DNA of 64,000 nt, taken from positions 413,722-477,721 of the forward strand of contig JAFKFH010000007.1 of assembly GCA_017307375.1 (NCBI GenBank), in the 5' to 3' direction. Below are positions 1 through 7,620 of the stretch, piece after piece. Under the pieces are notes generated by a model, which was not told the DNA's origin, did no database searches, and was given only the letters and a program-made list of their open reading frames with translations. How positions within the stretch are numbered: position 1 is the first letter of the stretch; each line of letters starts with the position of its first letter. The position numbers and the translations under genes were made by a program. The stretch is from Alphaproteobacteria bacterium. GTDB lineage: Bacteria; Pseudomonadota; Alphaproteobacteria; Ferrovibrionales; Ferrovibrionaceae.

Positions 1-429
1 GGTATAGTCGTTGTGGATGCGCGGCACCGGCTGTCGCGGCGTGCCCGCGCTGCGGTCGCGGGCACCGGGAATGCGGCGGCGGATCGTATGGTCGAAAACG
101 ACGACGCGACCGGCACCGGTCGTTGCCTACACCAGCTCGATCGTTTCCGGGTAATAGATGCGACGCAGCAGCGCCTCGTCGCCGAAGTCGGTCACTGCGC
201 TCGGCCGGTCGATCAGGGCAATGCCCTGGTCGTCGAGCGACAGGCGGCGGGCCAACGGCCGCACGTCACGGATCGTGGCCTGGTGGGCGACATAGACCGG
301 CTCGTTGCGCGGCGCATCCGCCGGCGCGTCATAGGCATAGCTGCGAAACGGGCGGTCGCTGGGCGCCGCATAATGCAGGCTCGCCACGACATGGGGCAGG
401 CCCGCGATCTCGGCCGGGTCGAGCGGCAC
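1..429 (-). pseudogene. CmcJ/NvfI-type putative oxygenase, 3' end outside window, in-frame TAG
   Basis: The frame opens with GTG at 429, two bases after the stop of the upstream SDR gene, and reads to the window edge. It resembles the N-terminal half of the CmcJ/NvfI-type family of putative Fe(II)/2-oxoglutarate hydroxylases: an opening with NEPVYV, then VVVFDHTIRRR, then RQPVPRIHNDYT at the edge, which contains the expected HxD. Codon 101 (complement of 127-129) is TAG. Both sides of it read as good family sequence in the same frame (YYPETIELV, stop, ATTGAGRVVVFDH), so a sense codon such as AAG, CAG or GAG has probably become a stop. It follows the SDR and OYE genes and is probably co-transcribed with them. 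It could be a real nonsense mutation or a sequencing error. The rest of the gene is not visible. Confidence 0.6.
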
Positions 430-431
430 GG

Positions 432-1172
432 TCAGAAGCTTTCCTTGAAGGGGCGCAGGTCGATCTCGTGCGCCCAGGCCGAGCGGTGCTGGCGATGGAT
501 CTGCCAGTAGGTTTCGGCGATCGCGTCGATATCGAGCAGGCCGTCGGCGCCGCGCTGTTCGACGGCTTGCGGAAAGCGGCTGAGCAGGCGGTCGCCGCTG
601 ATGCCGCCATCGATGATCACATGGGCGACGTGAACGCCCAGCGGGCCGTACTCGCGCGCCATGCTCTGCGCCACCATGCGCAGCCCCGCCTTGGCCGCGG
701 CGAACTGGGCAAAGCCCGGCCGTCCGCGCAGCGAGGCCGAGGCCCCGGTGAAGATCACCGTGCCGCGGCCCAGCGGTACCAGCCGCCTTGCTGCCTCGCG
801 CCCGACCAGGAAGCCGGCGAAGCAGCCGACCCGCCACAGCGCCTCGAAATCTGCGGCGCTGACCTCGCGGAAGTCGATGCGCTGGTTGTTGCCGGCATTG
901 AAGACGACGAGTTCGGCCGGCCCGCTGCCGGCCTCGTCGGCCATCGCCAGGTCGAACAGCCTGACGACATCGGCCTCGCTGGTCGCGTCGGTGAGCACCG
1001 CGGTCGCCCGGCCGCCGGCCGCGACGATCGCATCGGCCACGGCCCGGATCTTCTCCTCGGTGCGGCCGGCGACCAGGACGTGATGCCCGGCAGCGGCAAA
1101 GCGCCGGCACAGCGCCGCGCCGAGGCCGCGTTCGGCCCCGACGCCCACGACCACAGCCTTGGGCGCGGCCAT
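432..1172 (-). CDS. SDR-family oxidoreductase with Phe in place of the catalytic Tyr
   Basis: This is a Rossmann-fold short-chain dehydrogenase/reductase of 246 residues. The nucleotide-binding loop is atypical (GVGAERGLG near residue 9), followed by the NAG motif at 92-94 (FNAGNNQ). The usual YxxxK is FAAAK, so the proton-donor tyrosine is Phe157 while Lys161 and Ser145 remain. A subgroup of SDRs ending in a VIIDGGI-like segment shares this substitution, from memory. I chose ATG at 1172. A GTG at 1178 in the same frame overlaps the TGA of the preceding OYE gene (GTGA) and is a realistic alternative start through translational coupling. It lies between an Old Yellow Enzyme and a CmcJ-like oxygenase on the same strand. 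The substrate is unknown, and classical dehydrogenase activity should not be assumed. Confidence 0.85.
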   Translation of the reverse strand: MAAPKAVVVGVGAERGLGAALCRRFAAAGHHVLVAGRTEEKIRAVADAIVAAGGRATAVLTDATSEADVVRLFDLAMADEAGSGPAELVVFNAGNNQRIDFREVSAADFEALWRVGCFAGFLVGREAARRLVPLGRGTVIFTGASASLRGRPGFAQFAAAKAGLRMVAQSMAREYGPLGVHVAHVIIDGGISGDRLLSRFPQAVEQRGADGLLDIDAIAETYWQIHRQHRSAWAHEIDLRPFKESF

Positions 1173-1174
1173 GG

Positions 1175-2293
1175 TCACGCCGCCTCGGTTTCGAGCGCGG
1201 GATAGTCGGTGTAGCCCTTCTCGCTGCCGCCATAGAAGGTCGGCCGATCGTAAGGGTTGAGCGGCGCGCCGCGTTCCAGCCGCAGCGGCAGGTCGGGATT
1301 GGCGATGAAGGCGCGGCCGAAGGCGACCGCATCGGCCGTGCCGCGCTCGACCGCCTCGATCGCGCCGTCGCGGTCGTAGCCGCCGGCGCCGATCAGCACG
1401 CCGGGCCAGCGCGACCGGAAGGTCGCGGTGGCCGAGGGCTGCTCGGGGCGATGCAGGTCGGCCTTGCCGGTGCCCGAGGCGCGCGGCTCGATCAGATGCA
1501 GATAGCCGAGGCGGCGGGCGGCGAGCGCCTCGATCGCATGGGTGTAGAGCGGGATAGGATCGTCCTCGCCGCTGCCGTTGGCGATGCCCCAGGGCGACAG
1601 CCGCACCCCGACGCGGTCGGCACCCCAGACGCCGACCACCGCGTCGGTGATTTCGCGCAACAGGCGGGTCCGGTTCTCGATCGGGCCGCCATAGCCGTCG
1701 GTCCGCTGGTTGGACCGCGACTGCAGGAACTGTTCGATCAGGTAACCATTCGCGGCGTGGATCTCGACGCCGTCGAACCCGGCTTCCTGCGCCAGCCCGG
1801 CGGCGCGCGCATAATCCTCGACCACGCCGGCGATTTCGCCGGCGGTCAGTGCCCGCGGCGTCTCGAAGGGCGCCAGTTGCCAGTCGCGGGTGAAGGTCTT
1901 GCCCTCCAGCGCGATCGCCGACGGTGCCACCGGCAGGCCGCCATCCGGCTGCAGGCTCGAATGCGAGATGCGCCCGACATGCCAGAGCTGGAGATAGACG
2001 ATGCCACCCCGGGCATGGACCGCGTCGGTGACCAGACGCCAGCCCGCGACCTGCTCGGCCGAATGGATGCCCGGCGTCTGGGGAAAGCCTTGCCCGTCCG
2101 CACGCACCTGCGACGCCTCGGCGATGATCAGGCCGCCCTTGCCTGCACGCTGGGCATAGTATTCGGCATTCAGCGGTCCCGGCACGTTTCCCGGCTGGAC
2201 GGCGCGGGCGCGCGTCAGCGGTGCCATCACCACGCGGTGGGCCAGCCTATGGGGACCGAGACGCAACGGCGAAAACAGGCGCAGAGCCGACAT
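1175..2293 (-). CDS. Old Yellow Enzyme family alkene reductase (NemA-like)
   Basis: This FMN-dependent ene-reductase of 372 residues forms a TIM barrel and would reduce activated C=C bonds with NAD(P)H. The family markers are MAPLTRAR near residue 23, the substrate-binding pair His179/Asn182 in EIHAANGYL with Tyr184 after it, RTDGYGG near 205, and the C-terminal FMN phosphate site GAGGYDRD...FGRAFIANPDLP. The longer open frame begins at 2395, but ATG 2293 fits the family start (ALRLFSPLRLG) and has AGGAG seven bases upstream. Its stop overlaps or nearly touches the next gene, so the three minus-strand genes probably form one operon. It is divergent from the importer genes that begin at 2469/2591. 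The natural substrate cannot be read from sequence; xenobiotic or electrophile reduction is usual for the family. Confidence 0.93.
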   Translation of the reverse strand: MSALRLFSPLRLGPHRLAHRVVMAPLTRARAVQPGNVPGPLNAEYYAQRAGKGGLIIAEASQVRADGQGFPQTPGIHSAEQVAGWRLVTDAVHARGGIVYLQLWHVGRISHSSLQPDGGLPVAPSAIALEGKTFTRDWQLAPFETPRALTAGEIAGVVEDYARAAGLAQEAGFDGVEIHAANGYLIEQFLQSRSNQRTDGYGGPIENRTRLLREITDAVVGVWGADRVGVRLSPWGIANGSGEDDPIPLYTHAIEALAARRLGYLHLIEPRASGTGKADLHRPEQPSATATFRSRWPGVLIGAGGYDRDGAIEAVERGTADAVAFGRAFIANPDLPLRLERGAPLNPYDRPTFYGGSEKGYTDYPALETEAA

Positions 2294-2409
2294 CGAAATC
2301 TCCTGGCTGTCGCTGTACATTAGCGGGTCGCTACTTTCTGGGCTCAAAGGTTGTGGAAGACGTGGCCGATGTCCAGTGGCTCCGTGTTGTTCCATAAATC
2401 ATACTAAAT

Positions 2410-2468
2410 CTATAGACAAAATTTTTTCTGCTGTCGATGATCGCCCCCGGCAATCGACGGAGGATGAG
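2410..2468 (+). promoter_or_regulatory. AT-rich promoter-like segment and leader before the importer genes
   Basis: Between the divergent OYE and importer genes the base composition falls sharply in AT content's favour, with CTATAG at 2410-2415 followed by an A/T-rich tract to about 2430. This is the only AT-rich patch in the 175-base interval and is the likely promoter or regulator site for the plus-strand genes. A strong GGAGG at 2459-2463 precedes ATG 2469. No transcription start can be fixed by eye. Confidence 0.35.
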
Positions 2469-2594
2469 ATGAATGTCGTGGAATTGACCCGGGTGGTCGG
2501 GCGGCGGAACGGCCGTTATGCCCTGGCGGCGGTGCGGCGGGCCCAGGCCCAGCGGGTGGTGGTACGCATGTGGTCCTGGCGGGTGCAGCCGTGA
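2469..2594 (+). CDS. Possible 41-residue Arg-rich leader peptide (uORF)
   Basis: ATG 2469 follows a strong Shine-Dalgarno (GGAGG at 2459-2463) and opens a 41-codon frame that ends exactly on the start of the binding-protein gene: its TGA (2592-2594) overlaps the GTG at 2591. The peptide starts MNVVELTRVVGRRNG and ends RVVVRMWSWRVQP. It is rich in Arg and Val, with two Trp near the end and no signal peptide or domain. The good ribosome site together with the GTGA overlap suggests a translated leader whose translation controls the importer. It could instead be an N-terminal extension or chance; codon use alone does not decide. I know no named family for it. Confidence 0.35.
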   Translation: MNVVELTRVVGRRNGRYALAAVRRAQAQRVVVRMWSWRVQP

Positions 2595-4168
2595 GGCATT
2601 GGCTGCGTGCCGCGGTTGCGGCGCTGTCGCTTCTTGCCGCGCCCCTGGCGGCGCAGGAAGCTCCGCGCAACGGCGGCACGCTCAATCTGATCGTGCAGCC
2701 GGAGCCGCCGACCCTGATGCTCGGGCTGAACAAGCTCGGCCCGGTCTCGTTCGTCGGCGCCAAAATCTACGAGGGGCTGATCACCCTCGGCCCCAAGCTC
2801 GAGCCGTTGCCGGCCCTGGCCAAATCCTGGGAAATATCTCCGGACGGCCTGACCTATACCTTCCGCCTGCAGCAGGGCGTGACCTGGCATGACGGCCGGC
2901 CGTTCTCGTCGGCCGATGTCGTGTTCAGCTTCAAGGACTATCTGCCGGCGGCGTTCCCGCGCACCAAGATGGTGATCGACCGGACCGAATCGATCACGGC
3001 CCCCGACGCGGACACGGTCGTCTTCAAGTTCCGCGAGCCTTTCCCGGCGGCGATCTTCATCTTCGAGGTGACCGGCGGCACGATCGTGCCGCGCCATCTC
3101 TACGAAGGCACCGATTTCCGCACCAATCCGGCGAACCAGACGCCGGTCGGCACCGGCCCGTTCAAGTTCAAGGAGTGGCGCAAGGGTGCCTTCATCCATC
3201 TGGTGAAGAACGAGGCTTACTGGCAGAAGGGCAAGCCGCATCTCGACGCGCTCTATTTCCACGTCGTTCCCGATGCCAACGGCCGGTCGATCGCCTTCGA
3301 ACAGGGCAAGGTCGACGTGCTGCGCGGCGGCGACGTCGAGAATTTCGAGGTCCGCCGGCTGGCCGGCCTCCCGGGGGTCGAGCTCAGCGACAAGGGCTGG
3401 GAATTCTACGACCCGATCGCCTGGATCAACCTGAACCTGCGCAACAAGCCACTCGACGACATCCGCTTTCGCCAGGCGCTGTCGCATCTGATCGACCGCA
3501 AGTTCATCGTCGACACGATCTTTGCCGGCTTCGGCAAGCCGCTCGAATCACCGTTCAGCCATCTCAGTCCCTTCGTCGATCCGAAAGCCTGGGTGGCGCA
3601 TCCGCACGACGTGGCCAAGGCCCGGGCGCTGCTCGACGAGATGGGCCTCAAGCCGGGGCCGGACGGCACCCGGGTCGAACTGCGGCTGCTGCCGCTGCCC
3701 TATGGCGAGACCTGGGCGCGCTTTGCCGAGTACCTGCGCGAACGGCTGGCCGAAGCCGGCATCCGGACCAGGATCGAGAGCACCGACGTCGCCGGCTGGT
3801 TCCAGCGGATCTCGGCCGGGAATTTCGATCTCGCCTTCAACTTCGTCTACCAGCTGGGCGACCCGGCGATGGGCGTCAACCAGACCTATCTGTCGACGAA
3901 CCAGTTGAACCGGGGCTCGGCGGCGAATGTCGGCGGCTACGTCAATCCGGAAGTGGACGCGCTGCTCGAGCGGGCGGCCGTGACCAACGACCGGGCGGCC
4001 CGCCAGCAGCTCTACAGCGATGTGCAGCACATCCTGACTCGCGACGTCGCCATCCTCTGGACCCACCAGATGGGCTTCCCGAGCCTCTATCGCACCAAGG
4101 TGCGCAACCTGATCACCACCGGCCTCGGCCTGAACGAGAGCTTCGCCGACGTCTGGCTGGCGCGTTGA
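2591..4168 (+). CDS. ABC transporter substrate-binding protein, family 5 (peptide/nickel/oligosaccharide type)
   Basis: This is a periplasmic solute-binding protein of the DppA/OppA class, 525 residues. The chosen GTG at 2591 gives a clean Sec signal peptide (RHWLRAAVAALSLLAAPLAAQ) with cleavage after AAQ or LAA. The mature chain starts APRNGGTLNLIVQPEPPTL and carries the family-5 hallmarks: a YEGL-like segment (KIYEGLITLGP), SPDGLTYTFRL, TWHDGRPFSSADVVFS, and a C-terminal half with DDIRFRQALSHLIDRK. An upstream GTG at 2570 would add seven residues before the signal. No permease or ATPase of this class lies beside it, so it must work with a transporter encoded elsewhere. It is followed after 25 bases by the MetQ-like gene. 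The ligand is unknown. Confidence 0.9.
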   Translation: MRHWLRAAVAALSLLAAPLAAQEAPRNGGTLNLIVQPEPPTLMLGLNKLGPVSFVGAKIYEGLITLGPKLEPLPALAKSWEISPDGLTYTFRLQQGVTWHDGRPFSSADVVFSFKDYLPAAFPRTKMVIDRTESITAPDADTVVFKFREPFPAAIFIFEVTGGTIVPRHLYEGTDFRTNPANQTPVGTGPFKFKEWRKGAFIHLVKNEAYWQKGKPHLDALYFHVVPDANGRSIAFEQGKVDVLRGGDVENFEVRRLAGLPGVELSDKGWEFYDPIAWINLNLRNKPLDDIRFRQALSHLIDRKFIVDTIFAGFGKPLESPFSHLSPFVDPKAWVAHPHDVAKARALLDEMGLKPGPDGTRVELRLLPLPYGETWARFAEYLRERLAEAGIRTRIESTDVAGWFQRISAGNFDLAFNFVYQLGDPAMGVNQTYLSTNQLNRGSAANVGGYVNPEVDALLERAAVTNDRAARQQLYSDVQHILTRDVAILWTHQMGFPSLYRTKVRNLITTGLGLNESFADVWLAR

Positions 4169-4193
4169 TTTCCGTCACACTGGAGTAGACCCG

Positions 4194-4982
4194 ATGTTCA
4201 AGCTTACCCGCCGCCTCGCCCTGATCGCCGCCGTGGCGCTGGCGACCCTGCCTGCCATGGCGCAGGACAAGCCGCTCAAGATCGGCGTGTCGTCCGGCCC
4301 CTATGGCGACATCCTGCGCGAGACCGCGAAGCTCGCCGCCAAGGAAGGGCTGCAGGCCGAGATCGTCGAATTCACCGAATGGACCCAGATCAACGAGGCG
4401 CTGCAACTCGGCGATATCGACGCCAACAATTTCCAGCACGTCCCCTATCTCGACAACCAGAAGAAGCAGCGCGGCTACAAGATCGTCCCGCTGGTGCCGT
4501 CCATCGTCGTGCCGACCGGGCTCTATTCGGCCAAGGCGGCCACGGTCGACGCGATCCCGGCCGGGGCCAAGATCGGCATTCCCAACGATCCGTCGAACTC
4601 GGCCCGCGCCTTGTTCCTGTTGCAGCAGGCGGGGCTGATCAAGCTGAAGCCGGGCGTCGACGTCGGCGCGACCGCCGCCGACATCGTCGAGAACCCGAAG
4701 AAGATCAGCCTGATCGAACTCGACGCCGCGCAGCTGCCGCGGTCGCTCAACGATCTCGGCGCGGCGGTCATCACGCTGAACTATGCGGTGCTGGCCAAGC
4801 TCGATCCGAAGAAGGCGCTGGTCCTTGAGGGGCCGGAATCGCGCTGGACCCTGGTCTGGGCGGTGCGCGAGGACCGCAAGGACGATCCCCGCATCCGCCG
4901 TTTCGTCGAGCTCTATCGCTCGCCCGAAATCAAGTCGTTCATCCTGACGAAGTTCGACGGGACCATCCTGCCGACGTGGTAA
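4194..4982 (+). CDS. MetQ/NlpA-family substrate-binding protein
   Basis: This 262-residue periplasmic binding protein belongs to the NlpA/MetQ family (methionine and related ligands). The mature start DKPLKIGVSSGPYGDIL, the DANNFQHVPYLDNQ segment near residue 82 and the IPNDPSNSARAL segment near 125 are typical. The signal peptide (FKLTRRLALIAAVALATLPAMAQ) has no lipobox cysteine, so this member is probably soluble in the periplasm instead of a lipoprotein. No metN or metI lies next to it; it sits behind another orphan binding protein and ends six bases from the convergent coxG gene. Pairs of orphan binding proteins like this often serve sulfur or amino-acid scavenging, but the ligand here is not visible. 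Confidence 0.9.
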   Translation: MFKLTRRLALIAAVALATLPAMAQDKPLKIGVSSGPYGDILRETAKLAAKEGLQAEIVEFTEWTQINEALQLGDIDANNFQHVPYLDNQKKQRGYKIVPLVPSIVVPTGLYSAKAATVDAIPAGAKIGIPNDPSNSARALFLLQQAGLIKLKPGVDVGATAADIVENPKKISLIELDAAQLPRSLNDLGAAVITLNYAVLAKLDPKKALVLEGPESRWTLVWAVREDRKDDPRIRRFVELYRSPEIKSFILTKFDGTILPTW

Positions 4983-4988
4983 GGCGCC

Positions 4989-5612
4989 TCAGGCCCGGGG
5001 CGCGGGCGAGCAGATGACCGAGGCATCGTGGCCGATGCAGCAGTCATAGGCGAAACCCGCCCCGAGGCCGAGGCTGAGTGCCAGCAGCGCTGTGGTGGCA
5101 CCCTTCGAGAACAGGCCCTTGTACCAGCTCTTCTTTTCCTCCGGCGTCGGGGCCTCGGTGCCTTCCGCGGCCGGCGGCGACAGGGCGGCGGCGAAATTGT
5201 CGAAGAATTCGCCGGCCAGCTTGGTCGCGGTCGAATCGATCAGCCGGGCGCCGAGCTGGGCCAGCTTGCCGCCGATCTGGGCGTCGACCTCGTAGGTCAG
5301 GCGGGTGCCTTCCGCCTCGTCGGTCAGCTTGACGCTGGCGCCCCCCTTGGCGAAACCGGCCACGCCGCCCGACCCTTCGCCGGAAATGCGATAGCCGTTC
5401 GGCGGGTCGAGGTCCGACAGCGTCACCTTGCCGGAGAACGTGGCCTTGATCGGGCCGATCTTCAGCTTGATCGTCGCCGTCATCTCGGTCGGCGACGCCA
5501 TCTCGAGCGATTCGCAACCGGGAATCGCCCGCTTGAGGATTTCCGGATCGTTCAGCGCCGCCCAGACCACGTCGCGGGGGGCGGGGATCAGGCGGCTGTC
5601 CGACATCTGCAT
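4989..5612 (-). CDS. coxG: CoxG, membrane-anchoring SRPBCC protein for CO dehydrogenase
   Basis: This 207-residue protein has an N-terminal SRPBCC (START-like) domain of about 145 residues, with family markers PAPRDVVWAALNDPEILKRAIPGCES and SGEGSGGVAGFAKGGA. A linker rich in Pro and Glu follows, then a C-terminal hydrophobic segment (TTALLALSLGLGAGFAY) that should anchor it in the membrane. CoxG proteins recruit CO dehydrogenase to the membrane and, in mycobacteria, have been reported to bind quinone, so this is the likely link from the enzyme to respiration. It is the last gene of the cox operon, 22 bases after coxF, in the order seen in Oligotropha (MSLDEFG). ATG 5606 is an alternative start two codons downstream. 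The tail contains a CC pair and one further Cys. Confidence 0.92.
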   Translation of the reverse strand: MQMSDSRLIPAPRDVVWAALNDPEILKRAIPGCESLEMASPTEMTATIKLKIGPIKATFSGKVTLSDLDPPNGYRISGEGSGGVAGFAKGGASVKLTDEAEGTRLTYEVDAQIGGKLAQLGARLIDSTATKLAGEFFDNFAAALSPPAAEGTEAPTPEEKKSWYKGLFSKGATTALLALSLGLGAGFAYDCCIGHDASVICSPAPRA

Positions 5613-5634
5613 GGCTGGCTGTCCTTACGATACT

Positions 5635-6462
5635 TCAGGCGTTGGCGGGCTGGCGTTGATCCCGGCGGCGGATCTGCAGGATCTCGGCCAGGATGGAAAG
5701 GGCAATCTCGTCGGGCGTGATCGCGCCGAGGTCGAGGCCGGCCGGCCCCTTGACACGATCGAGACGCTCCGGCCCGATCCCATCCTCGATCAGACCGTCG
5801 CGCAGGGCCGACATCTTGCGCCGGCTGCCGACGAAAGCAATATGTTCGGCGTCGACCGAAAGCGCGGCCTTCAACGCCGCCTCGTCGCCGCGACCCTGGG
5901 TCGCCACCACCAGATAGCGCCGCCCGTCGGCCGCGACCGGCAGGGCATAGCCCTCGATGCGCTGGTCAGGCTCGGCGAAGCGGGCCTGTTCCTCGGCCGG
6001 CGCGCAGACGGTCAGGTGGTAGCCGAAGCGGGGGGCTAGCTCGGCCAGCGCCATGGCGACCGGGCTGGCGCCGAGCACGACCAGGCGCGGCTTGGGCAGC
6101 ATCGGCTCGACGAAGACATCCATGCTGCCCTGGCTCGGGCACATGTTGCGGGCAAACCGGATCCCTTCGCGCTCGTCGCCGGGCTTGACGCCTTTTTCGG
6201 CCAGCAGATCCTGCGGCTGGATCGAGACCAGCCGGGGCTGGCCGTCGGCCAGCGCGTCGCGCGCGGCGCGCAGCACGGCCGTGCGGGCGCAGCCGCCGCC
6301 GATCCAGCCCTCGGTGATCGTGCCGTCGGGGCGGATCACCGCCTTGGCCCCGGCCTTGGCGGCGGTGACCGAGACAGTGCGGACGACAGTCGCCAGCGCG
6401 AAGGCTTCGCCGCCGGCCTTCAGCCGGGCGACGAGGTCGAGCATGTCGGGCTGCGGCTGCAT
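5635..6462 (-). CDS. coxF: XdhC-family maturation protein (CoxF-type)
   Basis: This 275-residue protein has the two-part XdhC architecture. The N-terminal XdhC_CoxI region carries GWIGGGCARTAVLRAARDAL (residues about 51-70), and the C-terminal Rossmann domain starts with RLVVLGASPVAMALAELA (from about 140) and ends with EIALSILAEI. XdhC proteins carry and load sulfurated molybdenum cofactor into hydroxylase-family enzymes, and in cox clusters CoxF is one of the factors needed to build the [CuSMoO2] site. It follows coxE by nine bases with a strong AGGAGG before ATG 6462, and is followed by coxG. I call it CoxF by position. A CoxI-type paralogue has the same fold, so the exact letter is inference. 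Confidence 0.85.
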   Translation of the reverse strand: MQPQPDMLDLVARLKAGGEAFALATVVRTVSVTAAKAGAKAVIRPDGTITEGWIGGGCARTAVLRAARDALADGQPRLVSIQPQDLLAEKGVKPGDEREGIRFARNMCPSQGSMDVFVEPMLPKPRLVVLGASPVAMALAELAPRFGYHLTVCAPAEEQARFAEPDQRIEGYALPVAADGRRYLVVATQGRGDEAALKAALSVDAEHIAFVGSRRKMSALRDGLIEDGIGPERLDRVKGPAGLDLGAITPDEIALSILAEILQIRRRDQRQPANA

Positions 6463-6471
6463 GACATCCTC

Positions 6472-7620
6472 CTACAGACGGGCGAGATAGGGTTCGAGGG
6501 CGCCGAGGCTGGCAAGGTCGTGAGCCGCGGCGAACAGGTCGACATGGGGCAGGGCGGCCGCCATCCCGCGGGCCACCGGCTGATAGTCTTTCCAGCCCAG
6601 CAGCGGATTGAGCCAGACGATGCGGCGGCAGCGGCGGCGCAGGGCCGCCATCTCGGCGCCCAGCCGTTCCGGTGCGCCGGTGTCGTAGCCGTCGGACAGG
6701 ATCATCACGCAGGTGCGCGAATTGATGACGCGCGCGGCGTGGTGGCGGTTGAAATCGGCCAGTGCGTCGCCGATCCGGGTGCCGCCGCCGACCCCCTCGA
6801 CCATCAGCCCCAGCCGGTCGAGCGCGCGGGCGGCGTCCTTCTCGCGCAGCGCGGCCGAGACATGGACGAGCCGGGTATGGAACAGGAAGGCCTCGGCCTC
6901 GCGGAAATGCTCGAGGATGCCGTGGACGAAGCGGAGGAAGACCGAGGTATAGAGGCTCATCGAGCCGGAGGCGTCCACCAGCACGACCAGGCGCAGCGGC
7001 GGACGGCGCCGGCGGCGCTGGACCAGGTCGAGCGGCAGGCCGCCGGTCGCCAGGCTGGCGCGGATCGTCGCCCTGAGGTCGGGCCGGCGGCCGCGCCGGT
7101 GCCGCTGCCAGCGCCGCGACAGCCTGGTGCGCATCGTCCGGGCCAGCCGCTCGGCCAGGTCATGGGCGCGCGCCATCGCCGCCGGGTCGGCCAGGTGGCG
7201 GAAATCGGTATGGGCCAGGTTCTCATGCCGGCTGGCGCCTTCGCGACGGCCGTGCGGCGCCGCGTCCGCCATGCCGTCGGCGGCATCGGCGAGGCCGCCC
7301 GCCTGGCCGGCTTCGGCCAGGCTGCGCATGGTCCGCTGGCTGGTCTGGGCGCCGGCCCGGGTGACTGCGACCCGGGTCCTGACGCCGCGGCCGGTCCAGA
7401 AGGTATCGAACAGGTCGTCGAAGGCGCGCCAGTCGACCCGGCTGCCGCAGCAGAGCGCGCGCAGCGCGGGCTTTACCGTCGTGGCCCGCCGGTAGGGGGG
7501 CGCCGCCAGGATCCGCAGGGCATCGCGGCTCTCGGCCAGGCCGATCCGAAAGCCGTTGTCGCGCAGGGTGCGCAGGAAACCGGCCAGCCGCCGGCGGATC
7601 GCGAGCGTCTCGCCGTCCAT
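6472..7620 (-). CDS. coxE: CoxE, VWA-domain CO dehydrogenase maturation protein
   Basis: This 382-residue protein belongs to the CoxE family. A helical N-terminal half (MDGETLAIRRRLAGFLRTLR) is followed by a von Willebrand A domain with an intact MIDAS motif DASGSMS (Asp216, Ser218, Ser220). A much longer open frame runs upstream, but the true start is ATG 7620, which overlaps the TGA of coxD (7620-7622) in a TGATG junction. CoxE works with the MoxR-type ATPase CoxD in a chelatase-like pair that remodels the apo-enzyme so that sulfur and copper can be inserted at the Mo site. The one-base overlap suggests fixed stoichiometry with CoxD. Arg- and Ala-rich stretches between the two halves are probably a linker. 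Confidence 0.92.
   Translation of the reverse strand: MDGETLAIRRRLAGFLRTLRDNGFRIGLAESRDALRILAAPPYRRATTVKPALRALCCGSRVDWRAFDDLFDTFWTGRGVRTRVAVTRAGAQTSQRTMRSLAEAGQAGGLADAADGMADAAPHGRREGASRHENLAHTDFRHLADPAAMARAHDLAERLARTMRTRLSRRWQRHRRGRRPDLRATIRASLATGGLPLDLVQRRRRRPPLRLVVLVDASGSMSLYTSVFLRFVHGILEHFREAEAFLFHTRLVHVSAALREKDAARALDRLGLMVEGVGGGTRIGDALADFNRHHAARVINSRTCVMILSDGYDTGAPERLGAEMAALRRRCRRIVWLNPLLGWKDYQPVARGMAAALPHVDLFAAAHDLASLGALEPYLARL

Noticed and set aside
127..1332. One 401-codon minus-strand frame joining the SDR region and the oxygenase
   Set aside because: Its upstream half is the SDR gene in a wrong frame. Only the last 100 codons, after GTG 429, are coding.
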